Origin: Roseovarius bejariae
GTDB lineage: Bacteria > Pseudomonadota > Alphaproteobacteria > Rhodobacterales > Rhodobacteraceae
NCBI RefSeq assembly: GCF_009669325.1
Contig: NZ_SZWE01000001.1
Span: 1,054,402 to 1,118,401 of the forward strand
Length of the DNA stretch: 64,000 bases
Direction: 5' to 3'
Part shown: piece after piece, positions 35,984 to 44,376 of the stretch
Layout: every line of letters begins with the position of its first letter
Numbering within the stretch: the stretch's first letter is position 1
Made by a program: the position numbers and the translations under genes
The notes under the pieces: generated by a model
Database searches by the model: none
The model's input: the letters and a program-made list of their open reading frames with translations, nothing else
What the model was told of the DNA's origin: nothing

Positions 35984-37168
35984 ATGACCCCACCGCTCGA
36001 AGGTATCACCGTTCTGGACCTGACCCATGTTCTGGCGGGTCCCTTCGCCTCGATGACCATGGCCGACCTCGGCGCGCATGTGATCAAGGTGGAACGCCCC
36101 GGCACCGGCGACGACACCCGCAGTTTCCCGCCCTTCAAGGACGGTGAAAGCGCCTATTTCGCCGCCATCAACCACGGTAAGCAAAGCATCGCGCTTGATC
36201 TCAAGGCCGATGGGGACCGCGCGATATTCGACCGACTTCTGGAGCGTGCCGACGTGGTGCTGGAAAACTATCGCCCCGGCACCATGGAAAAGCTGGGCTA
36301 TGGCTGGGAAGACTTGCATGAACGCCACCCCCACCTGATCTATGGCGCGGTCAGCGGGTTCGGCCATTCCGGCCCCGAGGCCCTGAAACCGGCCTATGAC
36401 ATGGTGGTACAGGCGCGCGGCGGGGTGATGTCGATCACCGGCGAGGCGGGCCGCGACCCGGTGCGCGTGGGGGCCAGCATCGGCGACATCGTGGCGGGCA
36501 TGTACCTTGTGCAGGGCGTGATGGGCGCATTGATGGTACGCGGCCAGACGGGCAAAGGGCAAAAGGTGGATGTGGCCATGCTCGACAGCCAATTGGCGAT
36601 TCTCGAACACGCCATCGCGATCACCACCACCACTGGCACCTCTCCCGGCCCCACCGGCGCCCGGCATCCGTCGATCACCCCGTTCGAGACCTTCCACGCC
36701 GCCGACGGGCTGTTCGTCATTGCCGCCGGGAATGACGCGCTTTTCGCCAAGCTCTGCGATGTGCTGGGCCTGCCCTTGGCCAATGACCCGCGCTTTGCCA
36801 CCAACCCCGCAAGATGCGAGAACGCCCGCACGCTCAAGCGGCTGATCGAGGCGATCACGCTGGACAAGCCCAAGGCGCACTGGATCGAAAAGCTGGAGTC
36901 CGTGGGCGTGCCTACCGGCCCGATTCAGAATGTCTCCGAAGCCCTGCAGGACCGTCAGATTCTGGCACGCAATATGGTGGTGGACGTGCTGGGCGAGGAC
37001 GGGCAGCCGAAATACGTGGCCGCCGGCAACCCCATCAAGATGTCCGGCCTGGACGACCCCAAAACCCGCCGCCCCGCGCCCTTGCTGGATGGCGACCGGG
37101 CCACGATATTGAAGTGGCTGGATGCGCCTGCGGGCGACACGCCTTCGGCCAAAAAGAACAAGACCTGA
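35984..37168 (+). CDS. CaiB/BaiF family CoA transferase
   Basis: This 394-residue class III CoA transferase moves CoA between carboxylic acids. It starts with the family pattern LEGITVLDLTHVLAGPFASM, ADLGAHVIKVERPGTGD and ends the N-domain with YDMVVQARGG; the catalytic Asp is Asp168 in SIGDIVAGMY. Relatives include formyl-CoA:oxalate and carnitine-related (CaiB) CoA transferases, which would suit a role in breakdown of quaternary amines together with the MttB-family gene 55 bp downstream. AAAAGGACG precedes the ATG at 35984. Confidence 0.9.
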   Translation: MTPPLEGITVLDLTHVLAGPFASMTMADLGAHVIKVERPGTGDDTRSFPPFKDGESAYFAAINHGKQSIALDLKADGDRAIFDRLLERADVVLENYRPGTMEKLGYGWEDLHERHPHLIYGAVSGFGHSGPEALKPAYDMVVQARGGVMSITGEAGRDPVRVGASIGDIVAGMYLVQGVMGALMVRGQTGKGQKVDVAMLDSQLAILEHAIAITTTTGTSPGPTGARHPSITPFETFHAADGLFVIAAGNDALFAKLCDVLGLPLANDPRFATNPARCENARTLKRLIEAITLDKPKAHWIEKLESVGVPTGPIQNVSEALQDRQILARNMVVDVLGEDGQPKYVAAGNPIKMSGLDDPKTRRPAPLLDGDRATILKWLDAPAGDTPSAKKNKT

Positions 37169-37223
37169 GGTCAGAATCGCCTAGGGTGGCAGGTGCAGCC
37201 AAACCATCGAAGGCACCGCCACC

Positions 37224-38762
37224 ATGAGCTCCACCGCCAAACCCCGCCGGGGCCGCGCCCGCGCCCGCCAAAACACCGTCACCGCCGCGTTTGATCGCGC
37301 TTGGCGGCAATGGCGCAACCCCTACCCGCCGGTCGAACAGTTTCGCCCCGACGAGGTTGAGGCGATTCACAAGACCAGCCTGCGGGTGCTGTCGGATATC
37401 GGCCTCAAAGTTCTGGATGACGACGCGCGCAGGCTGCTGGTCAAGGCGGGGATGACGGAGGCGGGCGATCAGGTGATCCGCTTCGACCCCGATCTGGTGA
37501 TGGAGCTTTTGGGCCATGCCCCGCGCGAGGTTACCCTGCATGGGCGCGGCCCCGACCGCGACGTCAGCCTTGGCGGCAACAAGGTGGCGATCTGCACCAC
37601 CGGCGGCACGCCAAACTTCTCGGATATCAAAGGGGGGCGCCGGCCCGGCACCTTGGCCGATCTCGATAACCTCTGCCGCGTGGCGCAGGGTTTTGACGTG
37701 ATCCACGTCATCGGCCCCTTTGTCGAGGCGCAGGACATACCGCCCAACCTGCGCCACTTCGCCATGACGCGCTCGGTCCTGACGCTGACCGACAAGGTGC
37801 CCTTCGTCTTCTTTCGCGGCGCGCAAGCGGTCGCCGATGCCTATGAGATGATCCGCTTGGCCCACGGCCTGAGCGAGGAAGAGTTCCGACAAACCCCGGT
37901 TTGCTATGGTGTAGCCAACTCCAACTCACCTTTGCAACTGGATCACCTGATGTGCCGCGGCATCATCGATGCCGCCCGCGCGGGGCAATTGATGGTGCTG
38001 ACACCGTTCACCCTGTCGGGGGCCATGGCCCCGGTCACCCTGCCCGGCGCATTGGCCCAGCAAAACGCCGAGGCCATGGCCGGGATTGCCCTTTCCCAGA
38101 TCGCGCGGCCCGGCGCGCCGGTCTGCTATGGCAGTTTCACCACCAATGTGGATATGAAAACCGGCTCACCGGCCTTCGGCACGCCCGAATACACCAAGGC
38201 CGCTTTCGCCTCGGGGCAGCTGGCGCGATTTTATGGCCTGCCGCTGCGGTCCTCGGGTGTGACCGCCTCGAATACGGTGGATGCACAGGCGGCCTATGAG
38301 CATCAGATGTCGCTTTGGGGGGCCTTGATGGGCGGCACCAACCTTTTGCTGCACGGGGCGGGGTGGCTGGAAGGCGGGCTGACTGCCTCGGCCGAGAAAT
38401 TCATCGTGGACGTCGAACAGCTCCAGATGTTTGCCGAGCTTTTCAAACCGGTGGAGGTAAACGAGGCGACACTCGGGTTCGACGCGATGCAAGAGGTTGG
38501 CCACGGCGGGCATTTCTTCGGCACGCAGCATACGCTGGAGCGGTTCGAAACCGCGTTCTATTCGCCGCTGGTCTCGGATTGGTCGAACTATGAAAACTGG
38601 GCAGAACGCGGGGCCGAGGATACCCAAACCCGTGCGCACCGGATCTTTTTCGAGACGGTCGAGGCGCATGAGCCGCCGCCCTTAGCCCCTGAAAGGCTTG
38701 AAGAAATCGACGATTTCATCGCCCGCCGCACGGCAGACGGCGGGGCCGACATTGACCGGTAG
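37224..38762 (+). CDS. MttB-family (trimethylamine methyltransferase-like) corrinoid methyltransferase
   Basis: The 512-residue protein belongs to the MttB superfamily, whose non-pyrrolysine members demethylate quaternary amines such as glycine betaine, carnitine or proline betaine onto a corrinoid protein. It has the N-terminal Arg-rich tail (PRRGRARARQN), SLRVLSDIGLKVL, MAPVTLPGALAQQNAEAMAG and SFTTNVDMKTGSPAFGTPEY, typical of the barrel. The frame has no in-frame stop, so pyrrolysine is not used. It follows the CoA transferase and converges on aroA with a 9-base gap. Confidence 0.92.
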   Translation: MSSTAKPRRGRARARQNTVTAAFDRAWRQWRNPYPPVEQFRPDEVEAIHKTSLRVLSDIGLKVLDDDARRLLVKAGMTEAGDQVIRFDPDLVMELLGHAPREVTLHGRGPDRDVSLGGNKVAICTTGGTPNFSDIKGGRRPGTLADLDNLCRVAQGFDVIHVIGPFVEAQDIPPNLRHFAMTRSVLTLTDKVPFVFFRGAQAVADAYEMIRLAHGLSEEEFRQTPVCYGVANSNSPLQLDHLMCRGIIDAARAGQLMVLTPFTLSGAMAPVTLPGALAQQNAEAMAGIALSQIARPGAPVCYGSFTTNVDMKTGSPAFGTPEYTKAAFASGQLARFYGLPLRSSGVTASNTVDAQAAYEHQMSLWGALMGGTNLLLHGAGWLEGGLTASAEKFIVDVEQLQMFAELFKPVEVNEATLGFDAMQEVGHGGHFFGTQHTLERFETAFYSPLVSDWSNYENWAERGAEDTQTRAHRIFFETVEAHEPPPLAPERLEEIDDFIARRTADGGADIDR

Positions 38763-38771
38763 GCGCAGGGC

Positions 38772-40121
38772 TTACCCCTCGCGCCGAATATCCGCGCCCA
38801 AATCGGCCATCAGCCCCTCGAAAATCGGGAAAGAGGTGGCAATCGGCCCGCCGTCGTCCACCCGAACGGGGGCGTTGCTGGCCAGTCCCAGCACGAGGAA
38901 CGACATGGCGATACGGTGATCCAGATGGCTGGCGCAGGTGGCCCCGCCGGCGACATTGCCAAAGCCCTTGCCATGGACGATCCACCAATCCTCGCCGTCT
39001 TCCACCTCGACGCCATTGGCGCGCAGGCCGGTGGCCATGGCCTCGATCCGGTCGCTTTCCTTGACGCGCAGTTCCTTGACGCCGCGCATCACGGTTTGCC
39101 CCTCGGCATAAGCCGCGACCGCCGAGAGGACGGGGTATTCGTCGATCATGCTGGCGGCGCGTTCGGGCGGCACTTCGATGCCTTTCAGGTTCGGCGAAAA
39201 CCGCGCGCGCAGGTCGGCCACAGGCTCCCCGCCTTCTTGGCGCTCGTTCTCATAGGTCAGGTCGGCGCCCATCTCGCGCAGGGTGGTGAAAAGGCCCGCG
39301 CGGGTGGGGTTCAGCCCGATATTGGGCACCAGAATGTCCGAGCCTTCGGTGATCAGGGCGGCACAAACCGGGAAGGCGGCCGAGCTGGGATCGCGCGGCA
39401 CTTCGATGGTTTGCGGCTGCAACTCGGGCTGGCCCTGCAGGGTGATGACCCGGCCCTCGTCCGTTACCTCGGTTGTGATCGTGGCGCCGAAACCTTCGAG
39501 CATCCGCTCGGTGTGATCACGGGTGGCCTCCTGTTCAATCACAACGGTTTGGCCGGGGGCATTCAGCCCCGCCAGAAGCACTGCCGACTTCACCTGCGCC
39601 GAAGGCACCGGCACGGTATAGCGCACCGGCAAAGGCTCCGCCGCGCCAATAATGGTCATCGGCAAGCGCCCGCCCGAACGGCCCACGGCCTGTGTGCCGA
39701 AAAGCGCCAGAGGGTCAGTGACCCGCGCCATGGGGCGTTTGTTGAGGCTGGCATCGCCGGTGAAAGTGGCGGTGATGGGCGAGGTGGCCATGGCCCCCAT
39801 GATCAGCCGCACCCCCGTTCCCGAATTGCCGCAATCGATCACCTGATCGGGCTCGGCGAAACCGCCCACACCGACGCCGTGGATATGCCATGTGCCATCC
39901 GCATCGCGCACCACCTCGGCGCCGAAGGCCTGCATCGCCTTGGCGGTGTCCAGCACGTCCTGCCCTTCCAGCAATCCGGTCACCACGGTCTCGCCCACGG
40001 CCATGGCCCCTAGGATCAAGGAGCGGTGCGAGATCGACTTGTCCCCCGGCACCTCGGCGGTGCCCGAGAGACCCGAGGAACGGTGCGCGATCATGGGGAT
40101 GGGGGTGCCGTGGCCGGACAT
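38772..40121 (-). CDS. aroA: 3-phosphoshikimate 1-carboxyvinyltransferase (EPSP synthase), class II
   Basis: AroA makes EPSP from shikimate-3-phosphate and PEP. The 449-residue protein closely resembles the class II, CP4-like form: [55 protein letters not shown], and [10 protein letters not shown]. Class II enzymes tend to bind glyphosate weakly; this is family knowledge, not a measured property here. Start at 40121 has AGG seven bases upstream; 40136 is an alternative ATG. Usually next to cmk-rpsA, it is separated from them by a 6-kb metabolic block. Confidence 0.96.
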   Translation of the reverse strand: MSGHGTPIPMIAHRSSGLSGTAEVPGDKSISHRSLILGAMAVGETVVTGLLEGQDVLDTAKAMQAFGAEVVRDADGTWHIHGVGVGGFAEPDQVIDCGNSGTGVRLIMGAMATSPITATFTGDASLNKRPMARVTDPLALFGTQAVGRSGGRLPMTIIGAAEPLPVRYTVPVPSAQVKSAVLLAGLNAPGQTVVIEQEATRDHTERMLEGFGATITTEVTDEGRVITLQGQPELQPQTIEVPRDPSSAAFPVCAALITEGSDILVPNIGLNPTRAGLFTTLREMGADLTYENERQEGGEPVADLRARFSPNLKGIEVPPERAASMIDEYPVLSAVAAYAEGQTVMRGVKELRVKESDRIEAMATGLRANGVEVEDGEDWWIVHGKGFGNVAGGATCASHLDHRIAMSFLVLGLASNAPVRVDDGGPIATSFPIFEGLMADLGADIRREG

Positions 40122-40235
40122 GGGCGTGCCTTTCATAGGAAGATCGCAGGCCTGATAGCGCAAGCACCGGCGCGCGTCCATCCGGCTTGTGAATGCGCAG
40201 CGCGGTCAAGGCGGCGAACCGTCGGCAACCCATTG

Positions 40236-40456
40236 GTTAACAAAGAAAACCCTGATCTGCATCGCGTCGGTCTCACGTCGGTCGTTTTTACCACGCCCCC
40301 ATGGTCAACAGGGCGCGCGGTAAGAAAGGTACGGGAGTTTCGTACGGTTTGCCTGTGGTCGCCTCACGAGGACCGACGTGATGAGCGGCTCCGCTGCGAT
40401 GGCGGCGGCACGAAATCTTGAAAAGATTTCGATCCGATTTCTTTTCAAGAAATCGG
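40236..40456. repeat. Composite intergenic repeat, copy 2
   Basis: The 349-bp spacer between ridA and aroA contains a 221-bp second copy of the 816-1066 repeat in the same orientation: GTTAAC ... GAAAACCC, CATCGCGTCGGT with a second ACGTCGGT, TTTTTACC, a GTACG block (40327-40348), a CTCACGAG / GTGATG segment, and two hairpins at 40411-40431 and 40434-40456, which differ from copy 1 by a single base. The remaining 115 bp near aroA show nothing recognisable beyond the presumed aroA promoter. Confidence 0.75.
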
Positions 40457-40470
40457 CACCCTGACCAAAA

Positions 40471-40821
40471 TCACCCTTTGGCGGCGATCACGATGAATTC
40501 GACCTTGTACTCGGGCGTGGCCAGCTTTGCCTCGCCGCAGGCCCGCGCCGGGGCGTGGCCCTCGGGCACCCAGGCATCCCAGACCGCGTTCATCTCGGCG
40601 AAATCCGCCATATCGGCCATCCAGATCACGCATTGCAGGATGCGGGTGGCATCCGATCCGGCCTCGGCCAGAAGCGTCTCGACCCGTTCGATGCAGGTTT
40701 TCGTCTGGTCTGCCACGCTGTCGCCGGGGTTGCCCACCTGTCCCGCCAGATAGATGGTGTCGCCATGGGTGACGATCTGGCTCATGCGTTGGCCCACGTG
40801 GGCGCGGGTGACTTCGGTCAT
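40471..40821 (-). CDS. RidA family protein
   Basis: The 116-residue protein is a RidA-type enamine/imine deaminase-like protein. It shows VTHGDTIYLAGQVG, DQTKTCIERVETLLAEAG, CVIWMADMADFAEMN and VWDAWVPEGHAPARACGEA, where the conserved Arg (PARAC) is in the position of RidA Arg105. AAAGGACACC precedes the ATG at 40821. It is the last gene of the ten-gene operon, 13 bases after the flavoprotein gene, and probably hydrolyses the imine that the flavoenzyme forms. Confidence 0.9.
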   Translation of the reverse strand: MTEVTRAHVGQRMSQIVTHGDTIYLAGQVGNPGDSVADQTKTCIERVETLLAEAGSDATRILQCVIWMADMADFAEMNAVWDAWVPEGHAPARACGEAKLATPEYKVEFIVIAAKG

Positions 40822-40834
40822 CGGGGTGTCCTTT

Positions 40835-41935
40835 CTAGGTATCAAATCGGGTGGGCGACAGGGCCGCCACGGTTTCGGATGGCAAATCGGGCGTCTGCCC
40901 GGTGATCAGGGCCGCCGTGAGGCGGGCCAGCGCCGGGGCGGTCTGCACCCCGTAGCCGCCCTGACCGGCGAGCCAGAATAATCCTTCGGCCCGTGGATCA
41001 AAGCCCACCACCGGCGTACGGTCGGGAGCAAAGCTGCGCAGGCCCGCCCATGAATGTTCCAGCCGCGTGACCGGGTGGGTCACCGCCTGTTCAAAGCGAT
41101 AGAGCCCCTCGGCCAAAACCATGTCGTCGGGCCAGGCGTCATGCGGATCGACCGGGTCTTCATCCGCCGGAGAGACCATGAGCTTTCCGGCCTCGGGCTT
41201 GGCGTACCACGACTCGGTGATCGCCCCGAACAGCGGCCAGCGGTCCACGTCATAGCCTTCGGGCGCGGGGATGATCGCCGCCGAACGGCGGTAGGGTTGG
41301 ATGCCCAAGGGACGCGTACCAGCCAGTTCTGCCACCGGATCGGCCCAGGCCCCACCCGCGTTCACCACCACCGGCGCGGTATAGGTTTCCCCGCCCGCCG
41401 TGACCTGCCACGCCGAATGGCCCCGGGTGATGGATTGCACCTCGGCCCCGGTGACAACCTGCCCGCCGCGCGATTTGAGCAGCCGGGCGTAGCCCTGCAA
41501 CATGCGGTCCACGTCGATATCCTGTGCGTCGCGTTCCAGAACCGCACCGGCGATGGGGCCGGGTTTGAAGATCGGCACCAGTTCCGCCGCTTCGGCCCCG
41601 GTCAGCCGCTCCAACCCGGTGGCCCCCTCGCAATAGGCCTCCAAAGTGTCCATCTCGGCCTCGCCCGCCACCATCAACTCCCCGCGTGGCGAAAGAAGCG
41701 AGTGGTCGGAAATGCCCTCGGGCGCCTCGAAGATCGGCGCGGCGGCGGCATTCAAAGCGCGCAGCGTGGCGTTGCCGTAGTTGCGGATGAAGATCGCCGC
41801 CGAGCGGCCCGTGGAGTGATAGCCAATCTGCGCCTCGCCCTCCAGAACCAGCACATTGGCCCCCTCGGCCAGTTCCGCCGCCGCACTGATCCCGGCGATG
41901 CCGCCGCCGATGATGATGACATCGGCGTGTGTCAT
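40835..41935 (-). CDS. FAD-dependent amine/D-amino acid dehydrogenase (DAO family)
   Basis: The 366-residue protein is a DAO-type flavoprotein: FAD motif DVIIIGGGIAGISAAAELA, YHSTGRSAAIFIRNYGN near the flavin, and a C-terminal GLFWLAGQGGYGVQTAPALA. It resembles D-arginine dehydrogenase (DauA)-like enzymes, which oxidise an amine or amino acid to an imine. No signal peptide is seen. It overlaps the deacetylase stop by four bases and is followed by ridA. The specific substrate is not known. Confidence 0.88.
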   Translation of the reverse strand: MTHADVIIIGGGIAGISAAAELAEGANVLVLEGEAQIGYHSTGRSAAIFIRNYGNATLRALNAAAAPIFEAPEGISDHSLLSPRGELMVAGEAEMDTLEAYCEGATGLERLTGAEAAELVPIFKPGPIAGAVLERDAQDIDVDRMLQGYARLLKSRGGQVVTGAEVQSITRGHSAWQVTAGGETYTAPVVVNAGGAWADPVAELAGTRPLGIQPYRRSAAIIPAPEGYDVDRWPLFGAITESWYAKPEAGKLMVSPADEDPVDPHDAWPDDMVLAEGLYRFEQAVTHPVTRLEHSWAGLRSFAPDRTPVVGFDPRAEGLFWLAGQGGYGVQTAPALARLTAALITGQTPDLPSETVAALSPTRFDT

Positions 41936-42954
41936 GCGTCCTCGAACCCTGTCAGGGTGGCGGCAAGGTTGTCGCCCAACTCGTCACAGAGGTATCCGCC
42001 CTCCTGCACGAACAGCGTCGGCAGGCCCAGCTTGGCAATCGCCGCCCCGATACGGCCAAAGCCGGTGGTGGTCACGGCGAAGCCCTGAAACGGGTCGCCC
42101 TCGAAAGCATCAAGGCCCAGCGCCACGACGATCACGTCGGCCCCGAAATCGGCGATGCGTGTCAGGCCGCTGTCGAGCGCGGCAAGGAAGGCATCATCAT
42201 CGGTGCCGCGCGGCAGCGGCAGGTTGAGGTTATAGCCCAAGCCGCGCCCTTCGCCGCGTTCCTGCGCGTGACCCCAGAAGAAGGGGTAGAACCGCACCGG
42301 ATCAGCATGAAGCGAGACGGTCAGCACGTCGTCGCGATCATAGAAAATCCCCTGCGTGCCATTGCCGTGGTGCACATCGACGTCAAGGATCGCGGGCCGC
42401 AGGCCCTTCATGCGCAGGTGTTCGGCGGCGATGCCGGCGTTGTTGAGGAAACAGAACCCCCCCGCCAGATCGCCAAAGGCATGGTGCCCCGGCGGACGGC
42501 ACAGCGCATAGGCGGCCATGTCGCCACCCGCCACCAGATCGGCGGCGGAAAGCGCGGTTTGCGCCGACCAATAGGCCGCTTCCCACGTGCCCTCGCCGAT
42601 GGGACAGGCCGTATCGGCCTGATGAAAGCCCGCCTGCCCCACCGCCGAGCGCGGGTAACCATCGGTGCGATTGGCAGGGTGGATGTTCGGGATCACCTCC
42701 TCGCCCGCATCCGGGATGCGTTGCCAGCGGGTATAGATATTGCGCAGGAAGGTCAGGTATTCGGGCGAATGCAGCGCGGCGATGGGGCCTTGGCCGTGGT
42801 CGGTCGGGGCCGAAACCTCGCATTGCGCGGCTTGCGCCCCGGTCAGCAATTTCTCGATCCGCGCGGGTTGTTCGGGGCATGGCAGGCGCTTGCCGTTGGC
42901 CATGAAATGCTTGGGGTCATGGTGCCATTGCCGCTCGTCGAAAATCGCCTTCAT
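41932..42954 (-). CDS. Acetylpolyamine amidohydrolase (histone deacetylase family)
   Basis: This 340-residue zinc enzyme belongs to the arginase/deacetylase superfamily and is close in length and motif spacing to Mycoplana acetylpolyamine amidohydrolase (341 residues). His157-His158 (RPPGHHAFGD), zinc ligands Asp193, His195 (DVDVHHGNGT) and Asp282 (GLDAFEGDP), and a Tyr in QEGGYLCDELG are visible. It removes acetyl groups from N-acetylated polyamines or related amines. It overlaps the GNAT and DAO genes by four bases each, so all three are translated together. Confidence 0.92.
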   Translation of the reverse strand: MKAIFDERQWHHDPKHFMANGKRLPCPEQPARIEKLLTGAQAAQCEVSAPTDHGQGPIAALHSPEYLTFLRNIYTRWQRIPDAGEEVIPNIHPANRTDGYPRSAVGQAGFHQADTACPIGEGTWEAAYWSAQTALSAADLVAGGDMAAYALCRPPGHHAFGDLAGGFCFLNNAGIAAEHLRMKGLRPAILDVDVHHGNGTQGIFYDRDDVLTVSLHADPVRFYPFFWGHAQERGEGRGLGYNLNLPLPRGTDDDAFLAALDSGLTRIADFGADVIVVALGLDAFEGDPFQGFAVTTTGFGRIGAAIAKLGLPTLFVQEGGYLCDELGDNLAATLTGFEDA

Positions 42955-43439
42955 TTTGCATGCCCTTTCAGTTCCTCGAACCCCTCCGGGTCCAGCTTCA
43001 TCACCGTCGCGCCTGTTTGCGGGCCGAAACCCAGCCGCTCGTAGAATTTGCGCGACTCGGTCGAATGTTCATAGACCGCCAGCGTCAGCCACTTGGCGTT
43101 CCACCAATGCGCCGCCAGCATCGCCGCCCCCGCCAGCAATCGGCGGCCAAGGCCATGCCCCCGCCCCTCGGGCGCGACCCACAGGTCCGACACGTAAACC
43201 CCCGCCGCACCGCGCACGGTGGACAACGTGGGGCTGTAAAGCGCCACGCCGCGCAGGTCCTCGCCCTCCATCGCCAGCGTCGCATAGGCGGCAGGGTGCA
43301 CCCCGAAAAGCGCCTGTTCCAGCAACGCCACGTCGCCCTTGTGCTCATCGCCCAGATCGGCGCTCAGCCGCCGCAACCCTTCGTCCAGCAAGGGCAGGTC
43401 CGCGGGGGTATCCACCACGCGCAGGGTGATCTCGGTCAT
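42951..43439 (-). CDS. GNAT family N-acetyltransferase
   Basis: The 162-residue protein has a GNAT fold with VYVSDLWVAPEGRGHGLGRR (motif A with R-G-x-G-x-G) and SRKFYERLGFGPQTGATVM near the C-terminus, similar to the diamine/spermidine acetyltransferase (SSAT-like) branch. That would fit with the neighbouring deacetylase, but the acceptor is inferred from context only. Its ATG lies one base after the BKACE stop, and its stop overlaps the deacetylase start. Confidence 0.85.
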   Translation of the reverse strand: MTEITLRVVDTPADLPLLDEGLRRLSADLGDEHKGDVALLEQALFGVHPAAYATLAMEGEDLRGVALYSPTLSTVRGAAGVYVSDLWVAPEGRGHGLGRRLLAGAAMLAAHWWNAKWLTLAVYEHSTESRKFYERLGFGPQTGATVMKLDPEGFEELKGHAK

Positions 43440-43440
43440 G

Positions 43441-44367
43441 TCAAATCGCCAATCTGTCCGCGCCCTTGAGGCCGAGGATGTCGCGCGCCTCGCCGGGGGT
43501 GGCCACCTCGCGGCCCAGCCCCTCGACAATGCCGCGGATTTTCTCGACCTGCTGGGCATTGGTTTCCGCAAGCGTGCCGCGCGCGATGGTCAGGCTGTCC
43601 TCCAGCCCCACACGCACATGCCCGCCCATGGCCGCCGCCATGGTGATCAATGGCATCTGGTGCCGCCCCGCCGCCAGCACCGAGAACATGTAATCGTCGC
43701 CGAACAGCTTGTCGGCGATCCGCACCATATGCGTCAGGTTCTCGGGGTCCGGCCCCATGCCGCCCAAGACGCCAAAGACGAACTGGATGAACAGCGGTGC
43801 CTGCACGAACCCGCGATCCACGAAATGCTTAAGCATGTAGAGGTGCGACAGGTCATAACATTCGAATTCGAACCGCGCGCCACGGTCGCGGCCCAGTTCG
43901 GTCAGGATACGGCCAATGTCGCGCGGGGTGTTCTTGAAAACCAGATCATCGGTGCCTTCGAGGAACGGCTTTTCCCAGTTGTGCTGCCACTCGGTGATGC
44001 GCTCGGCCATGGGGTAAAGCGCGAAGTTCATCGACCCCATGTTGAGCGAGGCCATCTCCGGTTCGACCCGTTTGGGCGCGGCAAGGCGTTGGTCCAGCGA
44101 CATGATCGCGCTGCCGCCCGTGGACAAGTTCAGAACCGCGTCGCATTCGGCGTGAATGCGCGGCAGAAAGCCCATGAAATGCGCCACATCCGCCGAAGGC
44201 TGGCCGGTGTCCGGGTCGCGCGCGTGCAGGTGCAGGATGGAGGCGCCCGCCCTGGCCGCGCCGATGGCCTGATCGGCGATCTGCTCGCCCGTCACCGGCA
44301 GGTGCGGTGACATGCTGGGCGTATGAATGGAGCCGGTGACGGCACAGGTGATCAGGATTTTCCGCAT
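43441..44367 (-). CDS. Beta-keto acid cleavage enzyme (BKACE/Kce family)
   Basis: The 308-residue TIM-barrel protein is a BKACE (COG3246), a zinc enzyme that condenses a beta-keto acid with acetyl-CoA and splits it into acetoacetate and a new acyl-CoA. Founding members act on 3-keto-5-aminohexanoate; others on dehydrocarnitine. Zinc-binding His46 and His48 in LHLHARDPDTG, the LNLSTGGSA stretch and GHVRVGLEDS are present. It sits between the class III aminotransferase (9-base gap) and the GNAT, suggesting that the transaminase makes its beta-keto substrate. Confidence 0.92.
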   Translation of the reverse strand: MRKILITCAVTGSIHTPSMSPHLPVTGEQIADQAIGAARAGASILHLHARDPDTGQPSADVAHFMGFLPRIHAECDAVLNLSTGGSAIMSLDQRLAAPKRVEPEMASLNMGSMNFALYPMAERITEWQHNWEKPFLEGTDDLVFKNTPRDIGRILTELGRDRGARFEFECYDLSHLYMLKHFVDRGFVQAPLFIQFVFGVLGGMGPDPENLTHMVRIADKLFGDDYMFSVLAAGRHQMPLITMAAAMGGHVRVGLEDSLTIARGTLAETNAQQVEKIRGIVEGLGREVATPGEARDILGLKGADRLAI

Positions 44368-44376
44368 GGCGGCCTC

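Noticed and set aside
37224..38762. Pyrrolysine-type MttB
   Set aside because: The frame is continuous without an in-frame TAG, so this is a non-pyrrolysine member; the same holds for the gene at 62394-63962.
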